DNA from: Chitinophagales bacterium
GTDB lineage: Bacteria > Bacteroidota > Bacteroidia > Chitinophagales > Saprospiraceae
Direction: 5' to 3'
NCBI GenBank assembly: GCA_013298955.1
Contig: JAAFJT010000001.1
Coordinates: 99,303 to 163,302 of the forward strand
Length of the DNA: 64,000 nt
Positions within the stretch are counted from its first letter, which is position 1. The number at the start of each line of letters is the position of its first letter. Below the pieces are notes generated by a model, which was not told where the DNA came from, ran no database searches, and saw only the letters and a program-made list of their open reading frames with translations. A program made the position numbers and the translations under genes. Positions 35,173-43,561 of the stretch are shown here, one piece after another.

Positions 35173-35330
35173 TCAATTGATAGTTGAAATTAATTTGAAA
35201 AACAAATTCAAAATTTAATTATAAAATTTTCTAATTAGATTTTAGTAAAAATTATATTTTTCAAACTTCGTCATTACACAAATATTATTTTAAAAATTGT
35301 GATAAAAAGGTAAAAAAAAGTGGAAAAAAA

Positions 35331-35361
35331 TTTGGAACTATGAAAAACGCCTTTACCTTTG
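35331..35361 (+). promoter_or_regulatory. Promoter upstream of the GG-leader peptide gene
   Basis: TTTG (35331-35334), 19-base spacer, TACCTTTG (35354-35361): an excellent match to the phylum consensus. It implies a leader of roughly 285 bases before the peptide ATG. That leader holds a possible 22-codon upstream frame at 35544-35612 and a small hairpin CCTGC/GCAGG near 35583-35604. Confidence 0.7.
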
Positions 35362-35652
35362 CAGCGCATTCCCGATAAAGCGTCTTCAATGGTTTTCGTC
35401 AAAAATCGGGTTTTCGGAACTTTAAAATTTTTATTTAGGCATTTAAAAGAGAAAACAACGTATCATACTAATATAAAACAAATTATATTGAAAATACTTT
35501 TTTTTCTGTTTGAATGACTGAATCTTCGTTTGGGTATTACACAATGAACAGGGTAATGCAAAGCGATTTCTATAGACTCATACCTGCAAACTGTACAGGG
35601 CAGGATGCTTAATATCCATTTATTTTTTTACCAACAAAATCAGATTTCTAAA

Positions 35653-35886
35653 ATGAAAATGAATTTAAAATCGCTTCTTTCAGAAGAAAACATGCAGGTC
35701 TTAATGGCTGACGACATGGCAGTTGTCAAAGGTGGTAAACATCACGGTGGTCATGGGAAATCCAAAGGTCATGGAAAATCTAGTGGAAAATCTAAAGGTC
35801 ATGGAAAGTCCAAAGGTTACGGTGGTGGCTGGGGTGGTTGTATGCCGCCGCGTCCGCGCCCTTGTCCACCGCGCCCACATTGCTAA
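35653..35886 (+). CDS. Double-glycine-leader peptide (RiPP precursor-like), Gly/His/Lys/Ser-rich core
   Basis: 77 residues. The first 28 look like a RiPP/bacteriocin leader: KMNLKSLLSEENMQVL followed by MAVVKGG, with GG at 27-28. The proposed core (29-77) starts with GKSKGHGKSSGKSKGHGKSK repeats with Ser at 37, 43, 44, 47 and 53 and several His. It continues with a GYGGGWGG stretch and ends in a Cys-Pro-Arg tail with Cys at 63, 71 and 77. The start at 35653 is chosen because the leader begins there; an upstream ATG at 35605 would add 16 residues. It is followed after 139 bases by a kinase gene. Maturation and function are unknown. Confidence 0.8.
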   Translation: MKMNLKSLLSEENMQVLMADDMAVVKGGKHHGGHGKSKGHGKSSGKSKGHGKSKGYGGGWGGCMPPRPRPCPPRPHC

Positions 35887-35931
35887 ATAGTTCACCGAAT
35901 CACAGGGGGAAGTAGCACAGCAGAATGGCTG

Positions 35932-35990
35932 CGTTTTGTAAAAGCAAAACGTCCCGTTTATTTGAATCTTAGATAAACGGACGTTTTGCT
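35932..35990 (+). promoter_or_regulatory. Mutually exclusive hairpins between the peptide and kinase genes
   Basis: The segment CAAAACG at 35945-35951 can pair with CGTTTTG at 35932-35938 or with CGTTTTG at 35982-35988; the latter sits in a longer stem (35943-35961 with 35973-35990). Only one can form at a time. No T-run follows the longer stem, so it may pause, protect or attenuate the message rather than terminate it. Confidence 0.55.
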
Positions 35991-36025
35991 CCTGTATTCC
36001 ATTTGTTTTAAATTATTTACATATC

Positions 36026-37255
36026 ATGACAAAATATATAACTTCGCCACTTTACAAATTAATCCCACCTGATGAGGTACACGACTTGAATGCGGAGGAG
36101 ATTCGGAAAATCAAGAAAGGAGAAGCCTTTCTTTGGTACAACATAGAAACAAGTCGAAAATTATCGGTTAATCCAACGATTCATACTTTTTTGAAATGTT
36201 TTGAACGATTGGTTACGCCCGAAGAAGCCTTTGAAGTATTTGCAGAAACCATAGATACGCCGATTGAAGAAGTCACTCCGATTGCAAAACAGTTTTTTGC
36301 GGATATGTTGCGCCGAGAAGTGTTGGTTTCAGAGGCTGTGGCAACTGTTTTGAAGCAAGATTTTGACGAAACGGGGGCATTAATGGCTTTGGAGACAGGT
36401 TTTCAATTGGGCATGTATCGGGTAGGGGAGCGGTTGGCTTCGCAAGTACCGACCGAAGTTTATACAGGAACGGATGTGCGGAATGAAGAATCCGTGATTT
36501 TGAAGGTTTTGCGCGCACCTGATGATATTTATCCAACTGTTTTGAAGGCTTGGCGCAAAGATTTTGCATCCGAATTTGATATTTTGAAAGGATTAGAAGG
36601 ACATCCGAATATTGTGCGCGTGTTAGAAAAGGGACAAGTGGGTGTTTTGACTTATGCGGCGATTGAAAAAGTGATAGGTGAGTCATTGGTGAGCCGTTTG
36701 GAAGTTGCTACGCCGAGTTTATCGGAACGAATGGAGTGGTTGACGGCAATTTTGGATGCTTTTGCATGGATGCACTTACGGCGCATTGTGCATGGCGATG
36801 TGCATGGAGGCAATATTTTGATAACCGAACAAGGCAATATCAAGGTAATTGATTTTGATTTAGCCTTGCATTTGGATGATAAATCGCCTGAAAAACGGCA
36901 GACAGGAGGCGTTCATGAGTTTATTGCTCCTGAAAAATTGGATATTCGAGCCTTTGGCAAGGTCAAATCGACTCCTGATTGTCGGTCGGAAGTCTATCAA
37001 TTAGGCGTTTTGGCGTATTTTCTATTTTATGAAAAAATGCCGTTTATCGGTTTGACTTGGAAAGCATTGGCAAAAAGCATTGAAGAAGATACGCCTATTT
37101 TTCCAAACCAAATGGCGAGTGGTGAAAATATGCCTACCGAATTGGTGGATTGGTTGCGGACAGCGTTGGAAAAAGACCCGAATGCGCGATATGAATCGGC
37201 GCGATTGATGTACTTTGAGTGGCGCGATGCGTTGGAAATGAAAGTGTCCGTTTGA
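36026..37255 (+). CDS. Protein kinase with N-terminal PqqD-like (RiPP recognition element-like) region
   Basis: 409 residues. The C-terminal two-thirds is a eukaryotic-type Ser/Thr kinase with every key residue: Lys160 (VILKVL), Glu183 (SEFDILKGL), Asp258 and Asn263 in HGDVHGGN, the DFG equivalent DFD at 276-278, and APE at 301-303. The glycine loop is degenerate. Residues 30-102 show the pattern of PqqD/RRE winged helices: a short beta pair (GEAFLWYNIETSRKLSVNP), a helix, and a closing helix FFADMLRREVLV. It has no transmembrane segment, no PASTA and no LanC-like cyclase. It follows the GG-leader peptide gene, so the peptide is the obvious candidate substrate. That link is inference. Confidence 0.85.
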   Translation: MTKYITSPLYKLIPPDEVHDLNAEEIRKIKKGEAFLWYNIETSRKLSVNPTIHTFLKCFERLVTPEEAFEVFAETIDTPIEEVTPIAKQFFADMLRREVLVSEAVATVLKQDFDETGALMALETGFQLGMYRVGERLASQVPTEVYTGTDVRNEESVILKVLRAPDDIYPTVLKAWRKDFASEFDILKGLEGHPNIVRVLEKGQVGVLTYAAIEKVIGESLVSRLEVATPSLSERMEWLTAILDAFAWMHLRRIVHGDVHGGNILITEQGNIKVIDFDLALHLDDKSPEKRQTGGVHEFIAPEKLDIRAFGKVKSTPDCRSEVYQLGVLAYFLFYEKMPFIGLTWKALAKSIEEDTPIFPNQMASGENMPTELVDWLRTALEKDPNARYESARLMYFEWRDALEMKVSV

Positions 37256-37275
37256 ATAAAAATATTTCGTAATCG

Positions 37276-37382
37276 TTTGAAATAGGATGCTTATGATTTT
37301 AAGGATTGGAAGGATGTTCTTTCCGTTGAAGAACTCAAAAAAATCCTTCCAATCCTTGAAATCATAAGCATCCTATTTCAAA
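37276..37382. repeat. Family B palindrome (TTTGAAATAGGATGCTTATG)
   Basis: Arms of about 40 bases around a short loop, between the convergent kinase and rlmD genes. It shares the AAATAGGATGC ends with the element at 49382. Confidence 0.85.
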
Positions 37383-37395
37383 AAATTTCCAACTC

Positions 37396-38820
37396 CTACA
37401 CCAATTTGCGCAATTTCAGCAAAGCGACATTTTCCACATGGTGCGTATGCGGAAACATATCCACAGGGCGCACTCTGACCACATCATATTTTTCATACAA
37501 AATCGCAATATCCCGCGCTTGGGTCGAAGGATTGCAACTCACATAGACCAAACGCGGTGCTTCTAATTGTAACAACATATTTACGACCGTTTGGTGCATG
37601 CCTGCTCTCGGCGGGTCGGTGATTAAAACATCTGGTTTACCATGTTTTTTGGCAAAACTGGTGTTTAAAATATTTTTAACGTCCCCTGTATAGAATGTTG
37701 TATTGAGTAAATTGTTTCTTGCCGCATTTTCTTTGGCATCCTCTATCGCAGGCGCGACTTCCTCAATCCCAACCACATGTTTGACTTTTTTGGCAATGTA
37801 TAACGCAATACTGCCAATCCCTGTGTAAAGGTCATATACGTTTTCAGTCCCATTAAATTCGCAAAATTCCGCAACCGTGTCAAATAACCGTTCTGCTTGT
37901 TTGGTATTGGTTTGAAAAAACGATTTCGGTCCGATTCGGAAATTGACATCGCCTAAATTTTCTTCAATATAACCTTTGCCAGCATAAACCACCATGGGCA
38001 AATCCAATACAAAATCATTCAATTTAGAATTAATGCAATAAATCAACGTCGTAATATTCGGAAACGCGACCATGATGCTTTCCAATAAACGCAAAATGTG
38101 TTCTTGATTATCATAAAAAAAGCTGATAATCAACATGATTTCGCCTTTCGTCGTCAATTTTATCATAATATGTCGCATGAAACCATCCAATGCTTTCATA
38201 TCATAAAAGGTCAAACCTTGCTCCAAAGCCAATTTTTTAACCCCATTTCGGATGGCATTAGACGGGTCTTCCTGCAAATAGCATTTTCGGACATCCAAAA
38301 TCTTATCAAACGCGCCCGGTCTATGAAAACCCAACACATCTTCATAATTACTCACGCCTTTATAAATCTCATCGGCAGTCAACCAACGTTTGTTAGAAAA
38401 CGTATATTCGACTTTATTGCGATAAAAAACATTGTTCAAACAGGGCAAAATGGGTTCAAAAGCCGCCACAGGCACTTTTGCCAAGTGTTTGAAAGCATTT
38501 TCCACTTGGATTTGCTTGTGAAACAATTGAGATTCATACGTAATGTGTTGCCACTTACAGCCGCCGCAAAGGTCGAAATGTTCGCAAAAAGGTTCTGTTC
38601 TATCGGGCGATAGCGAGTGAAATTTGGTTGGAATCCCTTCCAAATAACCATTTTTTTGGCGATAGATGCGCACATCCACGACATCGCCTGGAGCCGCGTT
38701 TTCCACAAACACAACTTGTCCTTCTGCATCGCGCCCCACAGATTTGCCTTTATCCGCAATCCCTGTAATTTTTACGTTTTCTACAATTCTATCTTTTTTG
38801 TCTTTTGATTTTCTTGCCAC
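37396..38820 (-). CDS. rlmD: 23S rRNA (uracil-C5)-methyltransferase, RlmD/RumA type
   Basis: About 474 residues. An N-terminal TRAM domain (VKITGIADKGKSVGRD) precedes the 4Fe-4S Cys cluster CEHFDLCGGCKWQH. The Rossmann methyltransferase has DLYTGIGSIALYIAK, and the catalytic region shows TDPPRAGMH and VSCNPSTQARD. The enzyme methylates U1939 (or U747) of 23S rRNA with SAM. Two starts are possible: TTG at 38859, or GTG at 38820 (ARKSKDKKD follows). The second is preferred because the TRAM domain follows closely. Confidence 0.92.
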   Translation of the reverse strand: MARKSKDKKDRIVENVKITGIADKGKSVGRDAEGQVVFVENAAPGDVVDVRIYRQKNGYLEGIPTKFHSLSPDRTEPFCEHFDLCGGCKWQHITYESQLFHKQIQVENAFKHLAKVPVAAFEPILPCLNNVFYRNKVEYTFSNKRWLTADEIYKGVSNYEDVLGFHRPGAFDKILDVRKCYLQEDPSNAIRNGVKKLALEQGLTFYDMKALDGFMRHIMIKLTTKGEIMLIISFFYDNQEHILRLLESIMVAFPNITTLIYCINSKLNDFVLDLPMVVYAGKGYIEENLGDVNFRIGPKSFFQTNTKQAERLFDTVAEFCEFNGTENVYDLYTGIGSIALYIAKKVKHVVGIEEVAPAIEDAKENAARNNLLNTTFYTGDVKNILNTSFAKKHGKPDVLITDPPRAGMHQTVVNMLLQLEAPRLVYVSCNPSTQARDIAILYEKYDVVRVRPVDMFPHTHHVENVALLKLRKLV

Positions 38821-38924
38821 GTTGTTTAAATGTTGATTGATTTTGTAAAAATATGGCAAAAATACGTTTTTAAAACGATTATAGATGTACGGTATCCTTT
38901 TTTTTGAAAAAAAACAAAAGTTAG

Positions 38925-38956
38925 TTTGTTTTTTAAACTAAGAAATTATACCTTTG
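38925..38956 (+). promoter_or_regulatory. Bacteroidota promoter for the ADP-ribosylglycohydrolase gene
   Basis: TTTG (38925-38928), a 20-base spacer and TACCTTTG (38949-38956), 37 bases before the ATG. It is one of the best consensus matches in the window. Confidence 0.78.
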
Positions 38957-38993
38957 TGACGCGTTTTTAAAACGTCCAAAAAAAATCAAAAAT

Positions 38994-39770
38994 ATGCTTG
39001 GAGCTATCGCAGGTGACATTATCGGCTCGACCCGAGAAGTGCGCAATATTAAAACAACGGATTTTAATCTTTTTCCCCCGCGTTCCCGTATCACGGATGA
39101 TACCGTGATGACGATTGCGGTTGCGGATGTTTTGTTAAAACAAGGTGATTACGTGCAAACCATGCAGCAATATGGGCGCGAATACTTTGATGTAGGTTAT
39201 GGTTCCGCCTTTAAAGGTTGGATTGTAGCCGATTTTCCAACGCCCTATAATAGTTGGGGCAATGGTTCGGCGATGCGTGTGAGTCCTGTTGGCTGGGCGG
39301 GCGAAACCTTAGATTGGGTTTTGGAGACCGCAAAAGCCTCTGCGGAAGTCACCCACAACCATCCCGAAGGCATCAAAGGCGCACAATCAGTGGCTGCGGC
39401 TGTTTTTTTAGCCAAAACGGGCGCGTCCAAAGCCGATATAAAACAATATGTTGAAAACGAATTTGGGTATGATTTGAATCGGACGATAGATAAGATTCGA
39501 CCGATTTATACGTTTGACGTGAGTTGTCAAGGCTCCGTTCCCGAATCGTTGCTTGCTTTTTTGGAAAGCACCGATTTTGAAAGCGCGGTTCGATTGGCGA
39601 TTTCGATTGGCGGCGATAGCGATACGATTGCCTGCATTGCGGGCAGTGTGGCGCATGCGTTTTATAAAAAAATCCCAGATGTGATTTCGGCTTATACTTG
39701 GGCATGTTTGCCGCCGCCGTTGGAAATGGTCACTTGGCGATTTATGGAAAAATATAATATTCCGTATTAA
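38994..39770 (+). CDS. ADP-ribosylglycohydrolase family protein
   Basis: 258 residues of the DraG/ARH fold, which removes ADP-ribose from proteins or small molecules using two Mg ions. The metal ligands are in TDDT at residues 34-37 and in IGGDSDTIACIAG near the C-terminus. AIAGDIIGS at the start is also typical. The target is unknown, and no ADP-ribosyltransferase gene is nearby, so it may act on small ADP-ribose conjugates. Monocistronic, followed by a family A palindrome. Confidence 0.92.
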   Translation: MLGAIAGDIIGSTREVRNIKTTDFNLFPPRSRITDDTVMTIAVADVLLKQGDYVQTMQQYGREYFDVGYGSAFKGWIVADFPTPYNSWGNGSAMRVSPVGWAGETLDWVLETAKASAEVTHNHPEGIKGAQSVAAAVFLAKTGASKADIKQYVENEFGYDLNRTIDKIRPIYTFDVSCQGSVPESLLAFLESTDFESAVRLAISIGGDSDTIACIAGSVAHAFYKKIPDVISAYTWACLPPPLEMVTWRFMEKYNIPY

Positions 39771-39774
39771 GAGC

Positions 39775-39902
39775 GAATTGGAACGCTGATAACACGGATT
39801 GGGCGAATTTTCACTGATTTTTTTATTTTATACAAAATTATAGTTTAAAACCTATAAAATCCGCGAAAATCTGCCCAATCCGCGTCATCCGTGTTCCAAT
39901 TC
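39775..39902. repeat. Family A palindrome (GAATTGGAACGCTGATAACA)
   Basis: Imperfect inverted repeat: the left arm has diverged (CGCTGATAACACGG) while the right arm keeps CGCGTCATCCGTG, with an A/T-rich loop of about 30 bases. It lies between the ADP-ribosylglycohydrolase gene and nadE. Confidence 0.8.
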
Positions 39903-39930
39903 CCTCGCAAAATCATAAAATAATTTTAAT

Positions 39931-41568
39931 ATGAAAATTGCACTGGCACAATTAAATTATCATATTGGCAATTTTGAAGGCAATCTGGCGCAAATGCAAG
40001 CCGCTGTCACCAAAGCCAAATCGCTTAAAGCTGACATTATTCTGTTTGGCGAACTCGCAACTTGTGGTTATCCGCCGCGAGATTTCCTCGAATTTGACGA
40101 TTTTATTCAAAAATCGTATGAATCCGTTGAAATATTAGCGAAAATGACGAAAAATATTGCGATTGTCGTCGGTTCGCCCTTTCGGAATCCGCGTGTGGAA
40201 GGCAAAGATTTATATAATTCTGCGTTTTTCCTCGCGGATGGCAAAATCAAACAGGTGCAACATAAAACCTTGTTGCCAACCTATGATATTTTTGATGAAT
40301 ATCGTTATTTTGAACCCGCTTCTGAATGGAATGTGGTGGAGTACAAGGGCAAGCGGATTGCGCTTAGTGTCTGTGAGGATATTTGGAATGTGGGGAATGC
40401 CAATCCGTTATACACGATTTGCCCTGTGGACGAAATGATGGCGCAAAAACCAGATTTTGTTTTAAATTTATCGGCTTCTCCTTTCGATGCGGAGCATGCT
40501 GCGGTGCGGATTCACACGCTGCGGGCAAATGTGGAACGCTATCACTTGCCTTTTTTTTATTGCAATCATGTGGGTTCGCAAACCGATATTATTTTTGATG
40601 GTGGGTCAATTGTCATGTCGCCTGACGGCAATGTTTTTGACGAAATGCCTTATTTTGAAACTTGTTTGCGCGTTTATGACTTGGAAAAAGTGATGCAAGG
40701 CGGCGTTTCCAACGAACAGCCCAAACCTAAAATCCAATTAATCCATGATGCTTTATTATCAGGTATCCGCGATTATTTCCAAAAATCGGGTTTGAAAAGA
40801 GCTATTTTGGGCTTATCGGGCGGTATTGATTCAGCAGTAGTGGCGGTAATGGCGCAACGGGCTTTGGGCGCGGGCAATGTAAGAGTGTTGTTAATGCCCT
40901 CTCAATTTTCGTCTGACCACTCCGTGAATGATGCGCGAAAATTAGCACAAACCCTTAATATTCAATATGATGTGGTTGCAGTACAAAGTGTTTATGATGC
41001 TTATATGAAAACCTTAGAACCGCATTTTACGGCAACGGGTTTTAACATTACAGAAGAAAACCTGCAAGCGCGGATTCGCGGGATGTTGTTGATGGCGATG
41101 AGCAATAAATTTGGAAACATTTTGTTGAATACTTCCAATAAAAGTGAAATGGCAGTAGGTTATGGCACTTTGTATGGCGATATGTGTGGTGGGATTGCGG
41201 TGATTGGTGATTTATACAAAACAGAAGTATATGAATTGGCGCGATATATCAATAAAGATAGTGAAATCATTCCAAACAATACCATTACCAAACCACCAAG
41301 TGCCGAATTGCGTCCCGGACAAAAAGACAGTGATAGTTTGCCCGATTATGATATTTTGGATAAAGTTTTATTTCAATATATTGAAAAACGACAAAGCCCA
41401 AAAGCCTTGATTGCCGCAGGTTTTGATGCAGGATTGGTAGCCCGCGTCTTGAAAATGGTGAATTTCAATGAATTTAAACGAGAACAAACAGCACCTGTGT
41501 TGCGCGTGTCAAGTAAAGCGTTTGGTATGGGGCGGCGGATGCCGATTGTTGGGAAATATTTAGGTTAA
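39931..41568 (+). CDS. nadE: NAD+ synthase, glutamine-hydrolysing
   Basis: 545 residues in two domains. The N-terminal amidohydrolase (about 1-250) has the Glu-Lys-Cys triad in GELATCGYPPRDFL, HKTLLPTYDIFDE and SVCEDIW and releases ammonia from glutamine. The C-terminal synthetase has the PP-loop LGLSGGIDSAVVAVM and the STNKSEMAVGYGTLYGD-type block, here NTSNKSEMAVGYGT, which amidates deamido-NAD. It is the final step of NAD synthesis. Monocistronic, with a palindrome on each side. Confidence 0.96.
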   Translation: MKIALAQLNYHIGNFEGNLAQMQAAVTKAKSLKADIILFGELATCGYPPRDFLEFDDFIQKSYESVEILAKMTKNIAIVVGSPFRNPRVEGKDLYNSAFFLADGKIKQVQHKTLLPTYDIFDEYRYFEPASEWNVVEYKGKRIALSVCEDIWNVGNANPLYTICPVDEMMAQKPDFVLNLSASPFDAEHAAVRIHTLRANVERYHLPFFYCNHVGSQTDIIFDGGSIVMSPDGNVFDEMPYFETCLRVYDLEKVMQGGVSNEQPKPKIQLIHDALLSGIRDYFQKSGLKRAILGLSGGIDSAVVAVMAQRALGAGNVRVLLMPSQFSSDHSVNDARKLAQTLNIQYDVVAVQSVYDAYMKTLEPHFTATGFNITEENLQARIRGMLLMAMSNKFGNILLNTSNKSEMAVGYGTLYGDMCGGIAVIGDLYKTEVYELARYINKDSEIIPNNTITKPPSAELRPGQKDSDSLPDYDILDKVLFQYIEKRQSPKALIAAGFDAGLVARVLKMVNFNEFKREQTAPVLRVSSKAFGMGRRMPIVGKYLG

Positions 41569-41625
41569 AACCACGCAAGTAGTTGAAATTAAAGAATCGA
41601 CAAAAAAAATATAATTGCTAAAATA

Positions 41626-41677
41626 TTGATTATCAATACAGTATAACGTTTGGAGGGTTTCAAACCCTCCAAACGTT
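41626..41677. repeat. TTGATTATCAA palindrome plus hairpin AACGTTTGGAGGGTTTC
   Basis: The palindrome at 41626-41636 precedes a perfect hairpin at 41645-41677 by eight bases. It is nearly identical in stem sequence to the hairpin at 45332-45364. Confidence 0.75.
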
Positions 41678-41722
41678 GTTGCCGATTATTTAAACTTAGC
41701 TACTTAATCGCTATAAAAAATA

Positions 41723-41730
41723 TAATTTTG
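41723..41730 (+). promoter_or_regulatory. Possible -7 box (TAATTTTG) for the methyltransferase gene
   Basis: Consensus match 71 bases before the ATG at 41801; no clear -33 box. Confidence 0.35.
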
Positions 41731-41800
41731 CATCTGATTTGAAAAATCCCGTTTCACCAATTCTATTCATCCATTATAATGATGGGTATCAAAATCCGTT

Positions 41801-42541
41801 ATGGCGCATCAAGAATTTGTTTTTAAAGATATTGACGTAGAAGGACAAGCGACTTTGGAATCGATTGCCGCAGCAACTCAGTTCAATGAATGGATGTATG
41901 AGGTGATTTCGCCCCGTTTGACAGGCAATATTTTGGAAATTGGAAGTGGGATTGGCAATATTTCAACTCATTTTTTCAAAAATGGTCAAAAATTAACCGT
42001 TAGCGATATTCGGGATAATTACTGTGAACATTTGAAGGCGCATTTCAAAAATGAACCCTTATTAGGCGGCGTTTTGCACTTGGATTTGGTGCATCCTGAT
42101 TTTGACCGTGTGTATCAAGCGCACTTGGGGCGGTACGATGGCGCGTTTGCGTTGAATGTTGTGGAACACATCCAAGATGATGCGTTGGCAATTGCCAATT
42201 GTAAAAAATTGTTAAAAAAAGGGGGGCGATTGGTGATTTTAGTACCTGCGTATCAAGCTCTTTACAATTCTTTTGACCATGCTTTGGAGCATTATCGGCG
42301 TTATAACAAGGCGAGTTTGGAAAATATTTTTAAAAATAATCATTTACAAGTTGTTCATTCCCAATATTTTAACTTAGCAGCGATTGCAGGTTGGTGGTTT
42401 TCTGGCACGGTTTTGAAGAAAGAGGTCATTCCAACAGGACAAATGCGCCTTTACAATGCCTTAGTGCCTATTTTCAAAATTTTAGATAAAATGATTTTAA
42501 ATCGTATTGGTATTTCGGTGATTGTGGAAGGTGTACGCTAA
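41801..42541 (+). CDS. Class I SAM-dependent methyltransferase
   Basis: 246 residues with the SAM-binding motif ILEIGSGIGNIS, the acidic SDIRD loop, and ALNVVEHIQDD as motif IV. GGRLVILVPAYQALYNSFD resembles methyltransferases that act on glycan or lipid intermediates. No membrane segment is obvious. Acceptor unknown. It precedes the beta-lactamase gene by 114 bases on the same strand. Confidence 0.85.
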   Translation: MAHQEFVFKDIDVEGQATLESIAAATQFNEWMYEVISPRLTGNILEIGSGIGNISTHFFKNGQKLTVSDIRDNYCEHLKAHFKNEPLLGGVLHLDLVHPDFDRVYQAHLGRYDGAFALNVVEHIQDDALAIANCKKLLKKGGRLVILVPAYQALYNSFDHALEHYRRYNKASLENIFKNNHLQVVHSQYFNLAAIAGWWFSGTVLKKEVIPTGQMRLYNALVPIFKILDKMILNRIGISVIVEGVR

Positions 42542-42655
42542 TTTTTTTGGTTAAAAAGGGTTAAATTTGAGTTAAAAATTGGAAAATTCCATGTAGCAAC
42601 TTATATTTGACAACTTTTTTTAACCAAACGATTCGTCGAACCATTAACCAAACCA

Positions 42656-43522
42656 ATGCCAATGCGAGCCAGAGCTTATCACACGTTGTTAGTAGGCTGC
42701 TTGACAGCCTTTTGCTGTTCCTCCACTATCGGTGTATCCGAGCGCAAGAAACAAAATTTCAAATCACCCGTCACTCCAAGACAAGATTGGGGTCATTTTT
42801 TCAAAGAATTGAACATCGATGGCACATTTGTCTTATATGATGTTCAAAAAGATGAATATTCTGCTTATCAACCTGAGTTAGCGCAGAAAAAGTATTTACC
42901 TGCTTCCACTTTTAAGATTTTTAATGCCCTCACCGCCCTCGAAACGGGTGTCGTTCCCACTGAAAAAACGGTTTTTCAATGGGATGGAACTCCGCGAGAA
43001 ATCGCTGCTTGGAATCAATCTCAAAGTATGGACACCGCTTTTAAATACTCCACTGTTTGGTATTTTCAGGAATTGGCGCGGCGGATTGGCAAGGAAAAAA
43101 TGGAATTTTGGTTGCAAAAAGCCGATTATGGCAATCGATTGACGGGCAAATATATTGACCAATTTTGGTTAAATGGCAAATTGCGCATTTCGCCTATGCA
43201 GCAAATCGAGTTTATAAAACGTTTGTATTTCAATACGTTGCCATTTTCCAAACGCTCCACCGATATTGTCAAACAAATGATGTTGCGCGAAAAGACCAAT
43301 CAATACTATTTGTATGGGAAAACGGGTTTTTTGATGCGGGATTCAGACGCTAAAAAACAGGCAGCTATGGGTTGGTTTGTGGGTTACGTGACGGTTCAAG
43401 AAAAAACATATATTTTTGCAACCTATTTAGAGGATGATAATCTTTTTAATAAACAATTATTCCTAAATTCGCGGATTAATATTACAAAAAATATTTTGAA
43501 ATCATCGGGTATTATTTTGTAA
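42656..43522 (+). CDS. Class D beta-lactamase (OXA-type)
   Basis: 288 residues with all class D motifs: STFK at 84-87 (nucleophile Ser84, carbamylatable Lys87), SxV at 132-134 (YSTVW), YGN at 158-160, the WLNGKLRISP block, and KTG at 222-224. The N-terminus has a short hydrophobic stretch (LLVGCLTAF) consistent with export. It should hydrolyse penicillins; activity against carbapenems cannot be predicted. Base composition is like its neighbours and no mobile element touches it, so it looks like an intrinsic chromosomal enzyme. Confidence 0.93.
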   Translation: MPMRARAYHTLLVGCLTAFCCSSTIGVSERKKQNFKSPVTPRQDWGHFFKELNIDGTFVLYDVQKDEYSAYQPELAQKKYLPASTFKIFNALTALETGVVPTEKTVFQWDGTPREIAAWNQSQSMDTAFKYSTVWYFQELARRIGKEKMEFWLQKADYGNRLTGKYIDQFWLNGKLRISPMQQIEFIKRLYFNTLPFSKRSTDIVKQMMLREKTNQYYLYGKTGFLMRDSDAKKQAAMGWFVGYVTVQEKTYIFATYLEDDNLFNKQLFLNSRINITKNILKSSGIIL

Positions 43523-43561
43523 AAAAGCCTAAGTACCTTGTAAATTAATTACTTACATATA

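Noticed and set aside
35653..37255. Full lanthipeptide biosynthesis locus
   Set aside because: No LanC-type cyclase, lyase domain, peptidase or ABC exporter is in the window; only the peptide and kinase are supported.
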